A stretch of DNA of 64,000 nt from Lytechinus pictus (taxonomy: Eukaryota; Echinodermata; Echinoidea; Temnopleuroida; Toxopneustidae), in assembly GCF_037042905.1 (NCBI RefSeq), contig NW_026974141.1, forward strand, positions 3,712,001-3,776,000, read 5' to 3'. The position numbers were made by a program, and so were the translations under genes. Every line of letters begins with the position of its first letter. Position 1 is the stretch's first letter. The notes under the pieces are model-generated. The model saw nothing but the letters and a program-made list of their open reading frames with translations. It did not search any database and was not told the origin of the DNA. This document shows, one piece after another, positions 40,690 to 53,254 of this stretch.

Positions 40690-42290
40690 GCATAGAGGTT
40701 TGTTTTGGTCTCGTTTTAGCGCGATACCACGTAATACATTTGACGTAATTATTTGCCCTCATTCTAATCAAATTAAGACACTAATACTGTCGGTAGGAAT
40801 CCCAACTTTGAAAGTAGGAAATGTTTACTATGTATCCAATGAGGAGAAAGCTAATGATCTAAGTGCTCAGTTCTCTTCAGTTTTTACACATGATAATACT
40901 TCATGATAATACTTCATCGGTACTACCGTACACATCAATTGAAGATCTCTTCATCAGCTTACGAGGAGTGAATAAACAACTGAAAGAACTTAACACCAAC
41001 AAAGCCAGTGGTCCAGATGAAATACCTGCTAGAATGTTAAGAGACTTTGCTGAGATTAGCCCAGTCCTTACTCATCTCTTCCAACAATCCTATGATGAGG
41101 AAATTCTTCCAAGTGATTGGCTAAGAGCTCAAGTGGCCAGCATCTACAAGTCTGGCGACAAGAGTAACCCAGCCAATTATAGACCGGTGTCACTCACATG
41201 CATCTGCTGCAAGATCCTAGAGCACATTGTATTGAGCCACATGTCAAAGTACTTGGAAAAGAATAACATCATCAACCCAAACCAACATGGATTTAGGAAG
41301 GGACTGTCATGCGAAACACAACTTGTTGAGACCATCAATGACTGGGTATACAACATCGACCAGCAATGTCAGACAGACGTCTTCTTTCTCGACTTTAGTA
41401 AGGCCTTCGATAAGGTATCACGCAGGAAGCTGCTCTACAAATTGGAGTATTATGGCATTACTGGTCAAACGCATGGATGGATCAAAGCTTTTATATCAGG
41501 CAGATCTCAGTCAGTTCATGTTGATGGAACATCCTCACCACGAGCCAGTGTTCTCTCAGGCGTGCCGCAAGGCTCAGTACTCGGGCCTGCGTTATTCCTG
41601 TTGTACATCAATGACATCTGTGAATGCATCACAACACCAATCAGACTCTTTGCCGATGACTGTGTGCTGTATCGCAAGGTCGAGACAAGAGATGACCACG
41701 CAATTCTCCAGCGAGATCTTCAGCATTATCGGATTGGGCAAAACTGTGGGATATGTCTTTCAATGTCAAGACATGTGCCCACATGTGTATCTCATTGAAA
41801 CGACAACCTTGGCTTGCACCTTTACCATCAGTGCCAACCTGTTCCAACGGCAACCTCCTGTAAATACCTCGATGTGACCATCACAGACAACCTGAGTTGG
41901 AACTCCCATGCACAGATATCCTCCAAAGCTGCTCGAACTCTTGGAATCATACGTCGAGCATTGGGTAAATGTGACCTGAAAGTAAGAGACATTGCGTACA
42001 AGCAACTTGTCAGACCTCAACTTGATGCTTCATGTGTATGGAATCCTCATATACAGAAAGATGTAAACATTATTGAGAACAACTCTTCACTGGGATACTC
42101 TCCAACACAGACGTCTTCTTAGCCAATGTGAGATGTTCTACAAAATTCATCACAATTTTATTTACATCAACATGCCACATCAGATTAAGCTAAGCAGCAA
42201 TTCTCGTCCACAACGTTCACAACACACTGGACATCAGCCCGAGTACACCCAGCCTTTTTGTAGAGTGAACTGATACATGTACAGAATGTT
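40690..42290 (+). mobile_element. 5'-truncated LINE with reverse transcriptase (CR1/Jockey-like), frameshifted
   Basis: The main open frame (40863-41798) covers most of the RT: NKASGPDEIPARML, YRPVSLTCICCKILEHI, NQHGFRKGLSCETQL, motif A FLDFSKAFDKVSR, motif B SGVPQGSVLGPALFLLYIND and motif C FADDCVLY. A frameshift at about 41730 moves the thumb region to other frames (NLSWNSHAQISSKAARTLGI at 41890-41950). Further damage follows near 42080. The N-terminal end (GIPTLKVGNVYYVSNEEKAN, about 40800) lies just before the RT, and the endonuclease is absent. Inactive copy. Confidence 0.88.
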
Positions 42291-42659
42291 TCCAAGAACC
42301 ATCCGTATTTGGAATACTCTCCCAAACGCTGCTGTAATAGCTGGCTTCCGGGGAGCAACATTGCCTATCATTCAGCAAATGTTGCCTCCCCCTCCCCTTA
42401 ATATGTTGTAAGAGGGACACACACGCACCACCCGCACACTGCACCTAGCACACTGTATATAGTGCACCAAGAATACCACCACAGGATCACCACATCACCT
42501 GAAGCACTGGCAGCACCTGACACAGCATAACCCTCTCTAGGACAGCGTGTACGCTTTTTGGGAGAGTACTTCTTCAAGGTCATGAAGCATATCAATGTTT
42601 TTGCTGATATATTCTATTTCATGTAGAATGTTGACATTGTGCATTAATTGCTGTTATTA

Positions 42660-43590
42660 ATAAAACAGTTCAGGTGGGTGTTTCATAAAGCTGTTCGTAA
42701 GTTAAGAGCGACTTTAAGAACGACTGGTGATCCTTTCTTACGCGCAAAACCATCGCTAATGAATATACCATTCGCCATAAGAATCTATAAAGCAAGTTAA
42801 GACATTCATACTGTTATGAAGCATATCAATATTCTCGTTGATATACTAGTATCCCCTTTCTATCGAATTCTGATATTTTGCATTAGTTGTTGATGTTAAT
42901 GATAAAACAGAAAAATATTAATTCACATGCAAAATTTTGGCCGAAAACATGGAAATTTTTGGCGTAAATTCTCACCTTTTTCGAAAAATATTAACCGGAC
43001 AGTCCCGAAAACGATTGCAATCGATTTATAATATCTTAATCATAGTGAATTGTGTTTTCATTTCAAGATTTTCCCCTTGTCTGTGCAAAAAATGTTAAGG
43101 ATAAGGCATATCAATGCAAATTAGATGCATTTCCCCTATTCGGATAGTTCGGGACTTTTATGGTATGTTGTACTATAGTGACCTCACAGGAATGCATTGT
43201 GGTGAAAAAAATTATGTTGCAATTTGTTCCGAGTTTGGTAAAAATTTGGGTTAAAATGACTGGACTAATGTGTTTTACGCTAGCAATCACAAGCGCACGC
43301 CGGGGTCGGACCGGTCGGACACCGAGTTGTTCGTCGCTGACGTCACCCCCCCCCCCCCCACGGAGATATGAGCAAAATGGCGACCTCCACGGGTCTTTCA
43401 AATAACTTTGACTTGGCATATCATGGGAAATAGGAAACCGCTCTTCCTCATTTTAATTTTATTTTAATCAGTGAAATGTAATCGGCTTATGACCAGATAA
43501 TAAATCTATCCTTTCATTTTCCTTTAACATGATTTTGTTTTCACACTTCAATATAAGCCTATAACCACTGGTTGACACGATTATATTCGG
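42660..43590. other. MITE end and unannotated sequence
   Basis: The start (42665-42740, 'ttcataaagctgttcgtaag' and 'aagttaagagcgacttta') resembles the element end at 45430. The remainder has a poly-C run at 43346-43359 beside a CpG-rich stretch ('aagcgcacgccggggtcgga'). No gene recognised. Confidence 0.4.
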
Positions 43591-43593
43591 TTA

Positions 43594-44112
43594 CACTTCA
43601 TAATTCCGAAGGTTCGTTATTCAGAAGGTTCTTTATTCCGAAGGTTCTTTATTCCAAAGGTTCGTAATTCCGAAACACGTCAATTGCCTATACCTCGATT
43701 TTCGTTAATCCGAAAACGTAAAAGGGTTCGTTAATCGGAAAATTTGTGGCGTTATTCCGAAGGTTCGATAATCTGAAAACGAAATAAGGTTCGATGTTCC
43801 GAAGGTTCGTTAGTCCGCAAACGAAATAAGGTTCGTTGTTCCGAAGGTTCGTTTGTCCGAAAACGAAATAAGGTACGTTAATCATTACGTTTTCGGACTA
43901 ACGAACCTTCGGAATTACGAACCTCATTTCGTTTTCGGATTAACGAACCTTCGGAATTCTAATCTCACTTTGTTTTCGGACTAACGAACCTTCGGAATTA
44001 CGAACCTCATTTCGTTTTCGGACTTACAAACCTTCGGAAATACGAACCTTCGGAATAACGAACCTTCGGAATATCCGAACCTTCGGAATAACGAAGCTTC
44101 GGAATTACGAAT
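43594..44112. repeat. Large foldback of TTCCGAAGGTTCG minisatellite units
   Basis: Repeats of 'ttccgaaggttcgttatt' and 'ccgaaaacgaaataaggttc' run in one orientation to about 43880. They then run in the opposite orientation ('ttcggactaacgaacc', 'cttcggaattacgaacc') to about 44110, forming an imperfect palindrome with ~250-bp arms made of tandem units. The apparent repeated peptide frame on the minus strand is a by-product. Confidence 0.85.
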
Positions 44113-44778
44113 GTATATACGCGTTATATTCAATCGAAATTAATACTTTTGAAAAAGTCAAATTTAACTTCTTAGTCTTATGTGTCTGGTGAAAATGGAC
44201 ATTTCGTATATTGACAGGGTCAAAGAAAAGCAAACAAAACAAGTCGTGTATTTTTACAGCAGATCTAATTTATTTATCAAAGTGAGAGTATGCATAAATA
44301 ATAATAAATACAGCATCATATTTTTCTCTGGTTTAAAAAAAAGGGAAGTGTAATACGCATAATACATTTATAGATCGTTCTGAAGTATGATTTCGTTGAT
44401 GTGCGTCGGATTTTCCGGTCAAATAAATCGATTATAATTTTTTTCTTTATTGGTAATGTCAGTCACCCAGGGATCTGGGAACGATTTTTTTTTTTACTGG
44501 GGATGCTAATTTAAATTTGACCCCCCCCCCAAAAAAAAAGGGTTTCACTACAAAATGAAGGTCATTTTGTTCCCGAGAAATTCGACAAGCAAAAAAAAAG
44601 TTGTTTCACAATAAAATATTTAGGTCACATTTATCTATTTTTAAACACCTACCAGAATTCCAGGGGGTGCTGCCTATGGAGAATAAGGGCCATGCAGTCA
44701 CCCAGATATAAATTCACTTGAGAAAATTGACTTTGAAATAAAATGAATACAGCAACAACAATAATAAATCAATATTGA

Positions 44779-45045
44779 AACGCTGTGAACCAGTGGATAA
44801 GTCTCCGGACTTTGAAAGAGAGGATCGTGGGTTCGAATCGAAGCCATTGCTCTATTCTTTCAACAAGGATTTGATTCACAATATGCTTCCCTCAACCCCA
44901 GTGAGGTAATTGGGTACCGGCAGGAATCCCATTTCCTAAAAAAGCTGTAAGTATCGGAATCGGTAGACTATCTAGCCGGGGTAGCGCCATGTGCGCTTAA
45001 CAAGGTGGATATGTGCGCAATTACAATACCCTATAATAATAATAA
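44779..45045 (+). mobile_element. tRNA-derived SINE
   Basis: The head carries a box-A-like 'tggataagtctccgg' and box B 'ggttcgaatcg', so a pol III promoter is likely. The body has 'aatcggtagactatc' and 'agccggggtag'. It ends in a (TAA)n-like tail running into 45050-45240. Another head piece lies at 56068-56110. Confidence 0.75.
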
Positions 45046-45049
45046 AAAT

Positions 45050-45265
45050 GATAATAATAGTAATAATAATAATGAAAATAATAGAAATAATAGTTATATT
45101 TAAAAAAAAACCATAATAATCATAATAATATTAATAATAATAAGGATGATAATAATAGAAATAATATAAATCATAATAGTATATAATCATCATCATAATG
45201 ATATCAATAGTTATACAAATGATAGAAATAATAATAATAATATTAAAAATAAGGATGGAAATAGT
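45050..45265. repeat. AT-rich simple repeat (taa/ata)
   Basis: Imperfect 'aataataat' microsatellite following the SINE tail. Confidence 0.85.
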
Positions 45266-45319
45266 GATGAAATCGTTCGAATAAGAAAGATAATTTCCCT
45301 AAATCATAGCGCACATTTC

Positions 45320-45430
45320 GACCTAATAGGTTCGCAACATTACCCCGTCTTAGCTAGTCTACATATTCCGTTGCTCTCACAGCTTTTTGAGGAATTACTT
45401 CATGACAGTACCCATTTACCTCACCTGGTG
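45320..45430 (-). mobile_element. Antisense SINE fragment
   Basis: The reverse complement contains 'gtagactagctaagacgggg' and 'cctcaaaaagctgtgag', matching the 3' portion of the SINE family at 20812 and 44779. Confidence 0.55.
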
Positions 45431-46178
45431 ACCGTTTCATTAAGCTAATCGTAAGTTAAGAGCGAATTTAAGAACGACTGGTCACTGGTGAGCCTTTCTT
45501 GTGGGAAATTCATTGGTGATATTTAGAGCGTCAGAAAGGTATTTGAAGTCGCTCTTAAAGGGATGGTCCGGGCTGAAAATATTCATATCTAAATAAATAG
45601 AGAAAAATTCACCGAGCAAAATGCTGAAAAATTCATCAAAATCGGATAACAAAAATAACGAAGTTATTGAATTGTAAAGTTTATCAATATTTTGTGAAAA
45701 CAGTTCATGCACATCGTAATGAATATTCATTAGGTGGGCTGATAATGTCACATCCCCACTTTCCTTTTTCTTATGTCAATACATGAAATCATAATGTGTA
45801 AATGATGTGTCTCCATTATGATGAAATGAGTTGCGGCAATAAATAACTAATGCACTTAATCAGTTGTCAATCCATTTGTTTTAGTTCTTGGTAGAAATTT
45901 TTTGAATAAACCTAATTTAATATAATAAAATACAAAAGAACAAATGGGGATATTACATTACCAGCCCACCTAATGAATATTCATAAAGACATGCCTCGAA
46001 CTGTTTCACCGGAATAATGCAAATGTTTCAAATTCAATAACTTCGTTATTTGTTATCTGATTTTGATAAAATTTTCAGCATTTTGCTTTGTGACTTTTAC
46101 TCTATTTATTGAGATATAAATATATCCAGCCTGGACCATTCCTTTAACTATAACGAACAGCTTCATGAAACACACATG
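45430..46178. mobile_element. MITE interrupted by an M2 MITE
   Basis: The outer ends 'cgtttcattaagctaatcgt' and 'cgaacagcttcatgaaaca' are imperfect inverted repeats. The M2 element at 45555-46147 lies inside with TTAA at its borders, giving the insertion order. Confidence 0.65.
45555..46147. mobile_element. TTAA-flanked MITE, family M2, copy 3
   Basis: Starts 'ttaaagggatggtccgggct' and ends 'gcctggaccattcctttaa'. Subterminal 'catcaaaatcggataacaaa' and its complement near the right end match the other M2 copies. Confidence 0.85.
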
Positions 46179-46190
46179 AGTGTAGCCTAT

Positions 46191-46353
46191 AATCTAGGCG
46201 GAGGCTGCAGTTATTGTCTTTGCTGTTATGCTGAACGTAAGCGATACGTCTGATCTGATCATGCAGCCACAATGCGTAGTCTTCGCCAGATCAGACGTAT
46301 CGCTTACGTTCAGCATAACAGCAAAGACAACAACTGCAGCCTCCGCCTAGATT
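46191..46353. repeat. 66-bp-arm near-perfect inverted repeat (hairpin)
   Basis: Arms 46191-46256 and 46288-46353 are reverse complements with about one mismatch; the 31-bp loop includes 'catgcagccacaatgcgtag'. If transcribed it would form a long dsRNA hairpin. It may be a very small MITE or a recent palindromic duplication. Confidence 0.9.
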
Positions 46354-46669
46354 AAAGCCTAACATCAGTGTTGAGTGAGGCACATTGTGGATTTTTTTTT
46401 CTGTAGCGCCGCTATGACCTCCAAATATAATCAATGGTGCTGTTCAAAAACACAATCATCATGCATATTTGCATAGTTTACCAAAAATAGGCCTATACAC
46501 TAAAAAATACCAATCTTGATTACACATTACTGTAATGAATTATACACATAAATTATGTACTATACTGTACATCTAAGAACTATTGTGATTGTCATGTACA
46601 TGGAAATGAGAAAGCACCTAATAGATTAGGAATCTATATATGAGGAAAGAGATGATAGTGAATAAGTCT

Positions 46670-47335
46670 TTAAAGTGGAATCCAACCCACATAAAGAATG
46701 TGCTTTGAAAGAATAGGGACAATCAAAGAAACAGATAGGGTAAACTCTGTACAAAGATGGATGAATTAGCGGTAAGAACGTTAAAAATTTTGAGTTGTAA
46801 AAAGTTGTAATCGCTATTGGGAATTCAAACTGGCAACGTATACTTGTGATGTCATTGTAATGTAAGAAGGGATCACTATTCCAGTTTCATTTTTCTCCAA
46901 TACACAAGATAAACTAAAATGTCATGATTAAAAAAGGATTACAACTTTTTTTCCTTCGATCTGGAAATATCGCTATATATATTATTTCTTTCTTACATGC
47001 AGGCTAGGGTCTCGTTTCAGACTTGTTTACTTTTCATCAGTCAATCAAATTGAATGAATTCGGTAGCTTTAAACTATTATTGCGAATTTAAGTTTTATGA
47101 AACTGACTCCTAATGGAAAAATTACTTATAATTTAAAAAAACTATTTAAAATTACTTAAATTTCTTATAATATTGTTACAATGCATACTCACCCCAAATT
47201 GCCGATTTGATATTGATATCGTCATATGAATCTTACATAATTTTGAATTGTATATCTAATCTGATCTCTTTCAAACTTTCGCAATTATATTTTTCCCTTC
47301 ACTAATTAGATCAGTTCATAAGGTTGGATTCCACA
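46670..47335. mobile_element. Degraded TTAA-type MITE related to M4
   Basis: Left end 'ttaaagtggaatccaaccca' and right end 'aaggttggattccac' are imperfect inverted repeats. The interior is eroded. Confidence 0.5.
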
Positions 47336-47758
47336 GGGAGTAAATACAGATCAATGGATAGGATGAAAAGAATAAATTAAAATGAATGTGAAAATAATTA
47401 ATTGTACATATTTACCCATCAGAGTATATCGCATCTCTCCACGAACGAATATATTTTTTTTTCTTTATTGATTTTTTCCTAACCAAATATATAGACCTAT
47501 ATATACAAACAATGTTCATCAGATTGTATGTTTTCAATCATAAAATACAAAACCCTTGTGACTAGCTTGGTCTCTTCCAAATCTTGCTTAGTTTTCAAGA
47601 TATTATCATTGCTTTGCCCCTAAAACGAAAAAAAAAAAAACTGCATAAACGGGACTATATAGCGTCGAGAGCGAAATAATTCCATTCGAAAATCCCTTCT
47701 GTGCATGTGGTTATTATTTCAGGTTAGCTTGTGAAATTCCACACATCTTCAGAGTTCA
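47336..47758. other. No gene recognised (downstream of secreted-protein gene)
   Basis: AT-rich sequence. It lies downstream of the minus-strand gene's stop codon and beyond its likely polyadenylation signal. Confidence 0.5.
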
Positions 47759-47764
47759 TTTAAT
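47759..47764 (-). terminator. Possible poly(A) signal ATTAAA
   Basis: On the minus strand, ATTAAA lies about 70 nt downstream of the stop codon at 47833. It is the common variant of AATAAA. No cleavage data. Confidence 0.4.
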
Positions 47765-47832
47765 GATAATTAATTAAGAAAAATTGGGTCAGTCTTGTAT
47801 CAAGGCCTTCAGCACTTTTGGGGTGGTACTAT

Positions 47833-49162
47833 TCAATATTGGTCGAGTGCGTCGTAGAATTTATCCCTCATCAGGATGACAAGGAGATTGGCACCCTTCC
47901 TGCGACCAGCATAACCTGTAAATTATGGATGACAACAAAGTATATAAATTAGCTCGAAATAATAATTATTATTCAGCTTCTGTTCCATTATTCAGGATAA
48001 AGCATGATTAGTTTTTCTTCATGACTCATCGATAGCAAAAACAAGCAAATTATTTGAGAGGGTGCATATGGCTTTAATTGGAAACGAATTCGAGAGCGCT
48101 CAAGGTAAATAATTTGACATTTCAAAATTATGTCGTAGAAAATACATTTTTGTTTTACTTGTAGATAACCTCAGGAAGAGAATGACATCCTTAACCCCAA
48201 TCGCTTCCCCCTGTCAAATAATATGGATATTTCAGAGGTAAATAGCCAAAAAGTCACCATTTATGTATTATTCTTTTCTTGAATTCCACCCCTTTCTTCC
48301 GCAATATCTATCTCACGTATTATATCCTATTTTCGTAACTACTTTTTGATTTACTATAACTATTATATTACTATAACTGTTATGATTTATTATAACCACT
48401 GGAGGGGGGGGGGGGGTTGGGGTCGAGGGATCGCGCCTCTGATTGAAATTAATTACCTTGGCTAAACCATGGTTTGGTTGTATCACAAAAGTCGGCATAA
48501 TCATCAAATCCCGCGTTCTCTGAGCCAATGTCGAGGAGACTGTTGGCCAACTGCTCGTAAGGGGAGTCAACTGGCACACCAATGGCCGTGTAGAAGGATT
48601 TCCGGTCGTGACAGAGAGACACCAAAGCGGGGATGGCTTCGGTGAGCAGCTCGATGTAATACTCGGTCATGATGTCCTCAAAGAGCGTGCCCAGTGTCGG
48701 CTCGAACAACTTATTCGCGTTTGGACAGATGGTTGTCGCGTTATTGGGGTCAATTCCATACAAGTTTCTTGTGGCATTTGCCACCAATTCAAAGACAAGA
48801 TCGTAATCATCACGACGTTGACATATGTTGCCAGTACCAACGTCCCGGCCAGGGTCCAACAGGGCAAGCGTGCGGATATACTCTGTCACGAACGTGCAGA
48901 ATTTGGTGGGGTCAAAATTGTCGGCCTCCTGCAGGATGTATTTACACACGGGTTGTACCAATGTCTTCGTACTACCAAAGACACGATCGACGTACTTCAG
49001 GTGATCCAGTAGAGGCAAGATGTCAGTGCAGGTGTATTCCAGAGCATCGAGTAGTCGGTACGACTCGATCGGACGGTTGTCATCGAACCGATTTCTTGAC
49101 CTCGACGAATAACCGGTTGCGATGACGGCAGAGAAGAAGACGAGTGCAACGATCACCTTCAT
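47833..49162 (-). CDS. Small secreted Cys-containing protein, two coding exons
   Basis: Exon 48457-49162 starts MKVIVALVFFSAVIATGYSS, a clear signal peptide. It continues to KPWFSQ, then the donor 'agccaag/gtaatt'. Exon 47833-47915 follows the acceptor 'aatttacag', completes a Gly codon and encodes YAGRRKGANLLVILMRDKFY, then DALDQY and stop. Total 262 residues. The mature part is mostly helical in character, with seven Cys (45, 73, 89, 114, 146, 184, 226) and two N-glycosylation sequons (N129, N141). It is more GC-rich than its surroundings, as expected for real coding sequence. I do not recognise the family. The odd Cys number leaves one free or an intermolecular disulfide. It probably enters the secretory pathway and acts outside the cell. 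Confidence 0.85.
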
Positions 49163-49206
49163 AATTGATGTCTATAAATAGGCTTCCTCGGCTTAAACTT
49201 GTTTAT
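48457..49206 (-). other. Main exon of the secreted-protein gene, with 5' UTR part
   Basis: A strong acceptor 'tactctaccacag' lies 44 nt upstream of the ATG at 49162. The transcript therefore probably starts in an upstream non-coding exon, rather than from the 'tatttata' word between acceptor and ATG. Confidence 0.55.
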
Positions 49207-50690
49207 CTGTGGTAGAGTAATAATGCAATAATTAAATTTAAAAAAAATGTATGAATTCATGGTTTTTAAATGAAATATAAGAAAACAATGTTTATTCTTG
49301 TATAACTTCATTCTATTTTGCAAGGCTTGGCAAAGTACTGTCTCATTACAAGTTCGAGTTGGGAGTCATACTTTGCAATGGAATAGTGTTATGTGTTACA
49401 TCTATTTGATGACGACTTCAAATATTGGTTTGGGATGATATAAGAAATTATGCTACTCGGCTGATGAACGTGTAGGAACATGGAAAGTTTAAGATATCTC
49501 ATAGATAGGCCCATGTTTTAATGGTGGAATTGCACTTATACTACCACGAAAATAATGCATCAATAATCGAACGCTGTGCTCTCTTTCAAGGCATAGCTTC
49601 TAACTTGCAGATGAAGTTGATACAATGCCCGGCGTCAACAGAGAAACATGAGGGGGGGGGGGGGCGGGGAGCAACAGGAAAATATTAAGGATTATGCACA
49701 CTTTTTGCACGAAAAAATAGGGAAAGCCGATATAGTTCAATTTTTTAGTGGGTCCATCCATTTCCATCTTAATTTAATTTCTATTGAAAAATAGTATACT
49801 TATTTAAAACCTCCAATGTGTTGCCCAAATTGTCTAAGTGTTTTTTTTCACAACATTTGCATTATTATTTTGTTTTTTTGCAACGGATAAAAATACTTAT
49901 GTTTATATATGGTATACAATTTGTTTTTGTTTGATGGAAGTAAAATAAATAAATTTGAAATTGAACATTGTATTATGATGAAAAGAAATTAAGTGATTTA
50001 ATTTAGTCCTTTGCTCGAAATGTGAAACAAGGGCATGCAGTCGTGGACAGCATAAAATAGTAAATATATTTTTGAAGGGAATTGACAGTGATATGCATAC
50101 GATTTGTGGTATGCATCTCTCTTACCTATCATGTTTTGTTTATAATATGTTGTCATTATGAAAAAAATACTTCTGTCATGACAGAGAACATATACTCTAG
50201 ATACAGTGATTTTTTTTGGCTCATCGCGTCGCTCAGTTGCCTTCTAAAAATAACCCCATTATCTATAAGAATAGCAATGAGATAATTCGTTGCCCCCATA
50301 TACAAAATGATATGCAACTTAATTCTCATAAATGTACATACGCCCTTTGTCTGTTCATGCGTCAGAAAATTTCTTACATTTTGTCAAACCAAGCGACATC
50401 TGCACTGTAATTCGATGCGGCTTGGGTTTTCCCAACATGAGTAACAGGGCTCGAGGTTGGGGATTCCCCGAATGGCTAACTAATATATACATGCAGAGGC
50501 GTCGATCCTGGGGGGCAGGGGGGGGGGCGATCACCCCAGCAATCAAAATATTGGGGGTGGGGGGCAAACATGTCGTTTTGCTCCCCAATAATTCTGCATG
50601 TGCACAAATAAGATATGATTGTAATGTTACAAAGAAAGCGAGATTGAGATAGACAACTCGTTCTTTATTTAAGATCGTACAAAAATGTCC
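49207..50690. other. Intronic or intergenic sequence without recognised gene
   Basis: Probable first intron of the secreted-protein gene. AT-rich, with a poly-G run at 49651-49664. No domain or RNA recognised. Confidence 0.5.
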
Positions 50691-51090
50691 GCTTTTCAGA
50701 AATTGAAATGGAAAAATGGAATATAAAAATTTTCAGCTTGCGCTTCGCGCTCGCATCATTTCTGTAACAAAAAACCACATTTTTCATGATCAAATAGATG
50801 AATAAAATGTCCCGTTTTCAGTTCTAAACCTCGAAAGAACTCCCGGTTCGATTTGCAATAATCTATTGTTGGATATATATCTTGTTCTTTATTAAAAATG
50901 TCCATTAAACTGTCATTTTTTTTAGATCAAAATATCAAAATTTCCAGCTCAGGCTTCGCGCTCGCGTCTATTGTTCTTTTAGATACCCGTCATAATCATT
51001 ACTACCGAAATATCAAGCTTTCAGGTCAGAATATAAAGAAATTTCAGCGAGCTCTCGGCACTCGTATTATCTGTGCAGTGAGATATGTAT
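50690..51090. repeat. GCGAGC/GCTCGC repeat patch
   Basis: Carries 'agcttgcgcttcgcgctcgc' near 50737 and a variant near 50946, antisense to most of those at 1-5 kb. Same repeat family as the left end of the window. Confidence 0.7.
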
Positions 51091-51185
51091 CCTCCTCATG
51101 AGTTACTACAGTCATAAACAGGTACCTTTTTCCTGTTTTCAGGTCAGTATACTAATGTTTTTTTTCTCTTTCTCATGCATGAGTC

Positions 51186-51281
51186 ATGTATATATATATA
51201 TATATATATACATGACTAATGAGAAAGAGACCAAAAAAATTATATATATACATATTATGTATACACACACACACACACACC

Positions 51282-51330
<49 letters not shown>

Positions 51331-51331
51331 C
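51186..51331. repeat. Compound TA / CA microsatellite
   Basis: (TA)n at about 51189-51211, then (CA)n at 51263-51297 running into (TA)n to 51330. Short ORFs over it are spurious. Confidence 0.9.
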
Positions 51332-51635
51332 CCTATGTGTAGTGGGTGAGTTTGTTTTGTATGATCGAGCGCTTTTGGAACTTGATTCATGATTTTGCCC
51401 CCCCCCCCAATCTGAAAATGGATCGACACCCCTGACTACATGCATTGCCCACTGATGCTGAAGCATCCCCAGTAAATTATCACAGCTAAGATTATATTAT
51501 AGACATCATAGGCGACTAAAAATTGAAATGAAAAGTAGGAAAAGGGGAAAGAAAGAGCGAGGATCGAAAGATCGCCGACCCGCATAATTATGAAAATACT
51601 CTGACTCCGCCTCTGCAAAGATAGATAACTAACGT

Positions 51636-52642
51636 TTAAAGGACAAGTCCACCCCCAAAATAATTGATGTGAATGAATAGAGAAAAATCAAACAAGCATA
51701 ACACTGAAAATTTCATCAAAATCGGTTGGAAAATGAGAAAGTTATGACATTTTAAATTTTTGCTTGATTTCACAGAACAGTAATATTCACATCCTGGTCA
51801 GTATGCAAATGAGGAGACCAATGACATCATCCACTCACAATTTCTTTCGTATTTCATTACATGAAATATGAATTATTGTAATTTTGTCCTCATTGTCATG
51901 TGAAACGAACGTTTAGGCTTATTCCTCCCGGAACATGTAGAATTACCACTGTTTTAAAATTATGTGGTTCAAACAAGAGGGTCCTTATTGTCAAATCAGT
52001 AAAACTTGAATTATTGTATAATTCAAACAATGACAAACAAAGAAATAGTGAGTTTTTTGTATTAAGAAATGTTTATCGACAACTTCAATTTATATACAAA
52101 ATAAAATACATATACTGAAGTTTGATGTCTTTACAAATTGATGAATACCTTGACAACTCATAAATTTAACACTATTTTTCCCCCTTAACTGTTACAATAA
52201 ACTATATCAGGCATCTTCAAATACATTATTATGAATAACATTGACCATGTTGACGATAATTATATACATTAGGAATAAGCTTATACAATAAATTCAACAT
52301 GTTCATTTTTCCAAGTGTCAAATATTAACATAAAAAGAGATTTTCCAAATATACAAAAATAAATCATTAATAAAACCTAAACGAATTGAAGCTAAGATAA
52401 AAAAAACTGTCATATCATCTGCATAATGTTCTAATTTAATCTAAAGTGAGGGACATCATCGATACTCTCATTTGCATATCACTGAATTGTTAATATTACT
52501 GTTTTGTGAAAAACAAGCCAAAGTTTAATATCACAACTTTCTTATTTTACATGCGATTTTGAAGATATTTTTAGTGTTATGCTTCTTTGAACTTTCCCTA
52601 TTGATTTAAATCAACTTTCTTCTGGGATGAATTTGACCTTTA
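51636..52642. mobile_element. TTAA-type MITE, family M1, copy 2 (enlarged)
   Basis: Starts 'ttaaaggacaagtccacccc'. Right end 'tctgggatgaatttgacctt' is degraded. About 440 bp longer than copy 1 because of extra AT-rich central sequence (about 51910-52440). Confidence 0.65.
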
Positions 52643-53135
52643 GGGGGTTCGAATAGATTTCATAATATCTCTTAATTTGATTCTGACGGCTAGACATGGC
52701 TAGAAGAGACCTCTGACTAAATCGAAAAATGTCAACTAACTCAGTTTGGGGTAAAATCTAACACACATAAATTGTGAGGGCGAGTTTAAAATAAAAGGAT
52801 ATAGCATTCTAATGGGGCTATTCTTTTCACTACGTGGTTACGCAAAAATCGTCTCCCGGAATAACTCCTATTATCATGATGGAAAATTAGCGGACAAGTC
52901 AATCGATTCGTGCATCCTGTAAGAAGTCCCTTAAAACTCTTTTGTTCTAGGCAACTGCCTTCATTAATATATGTCATTCTATTTTTTTGTTTGTATATAT
53001 AAGTTAACTGAAATTTTGAGCCCTTTGAGCAATGTGGGAAAAGCGCGTTATAAATGTTGAGTATTATTATTATTATCATTATAAACTTGAATTTGAAGCA
53101 ATGCGAATAAATATTTTTTATGGAAATATACTTAC

Positions 53136-53228
53136 CTCTTGAATTCAGGAAACTCTAGTTTAGCGCAAGACTTTGATGCAAGTTGGAGATCTAATCTAGA
53201 TGTACGATCGATGCGGTTAAGATTAGTG
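53136..53228 (-). other. Candidate 5' UTR exon of the secreted-protein gene
   Basis: On the minus strand the donor 'ttcaagag/gtaagtata' ends a ~90-nt segment. A TATA-like 'ttaaata' (53255-53261) lies ~30 nt upstream of its likely start. No ATG-led frame of note. It would splice over a 3.9-kb intron to 49206. Inference only. Confidence 0.35.
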
Positions 53229-53254
53229 GTATGAGGACCAAACCCGTTGGAAGG

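Noticed and set aside
31360-42290. Host genes encoding nuclease or polymerase
   Set aside because: The order endonuclease, RT, C-terminal knuckle, with frameshifts and 5' truncation, identifies LINE retrotransposons.
43688-43885. Repeated peptide frame YFV-GLTNLRNN
   Set aside because: Simple translation of the TTCCGAAGG foldback units.
48608-49125. Plus-strand ORFs of 134 and 143 codons
   Set aside because: Antisense shadows of the secreted-protein exon, which has a signal peptide and splice sites on the minus strand.
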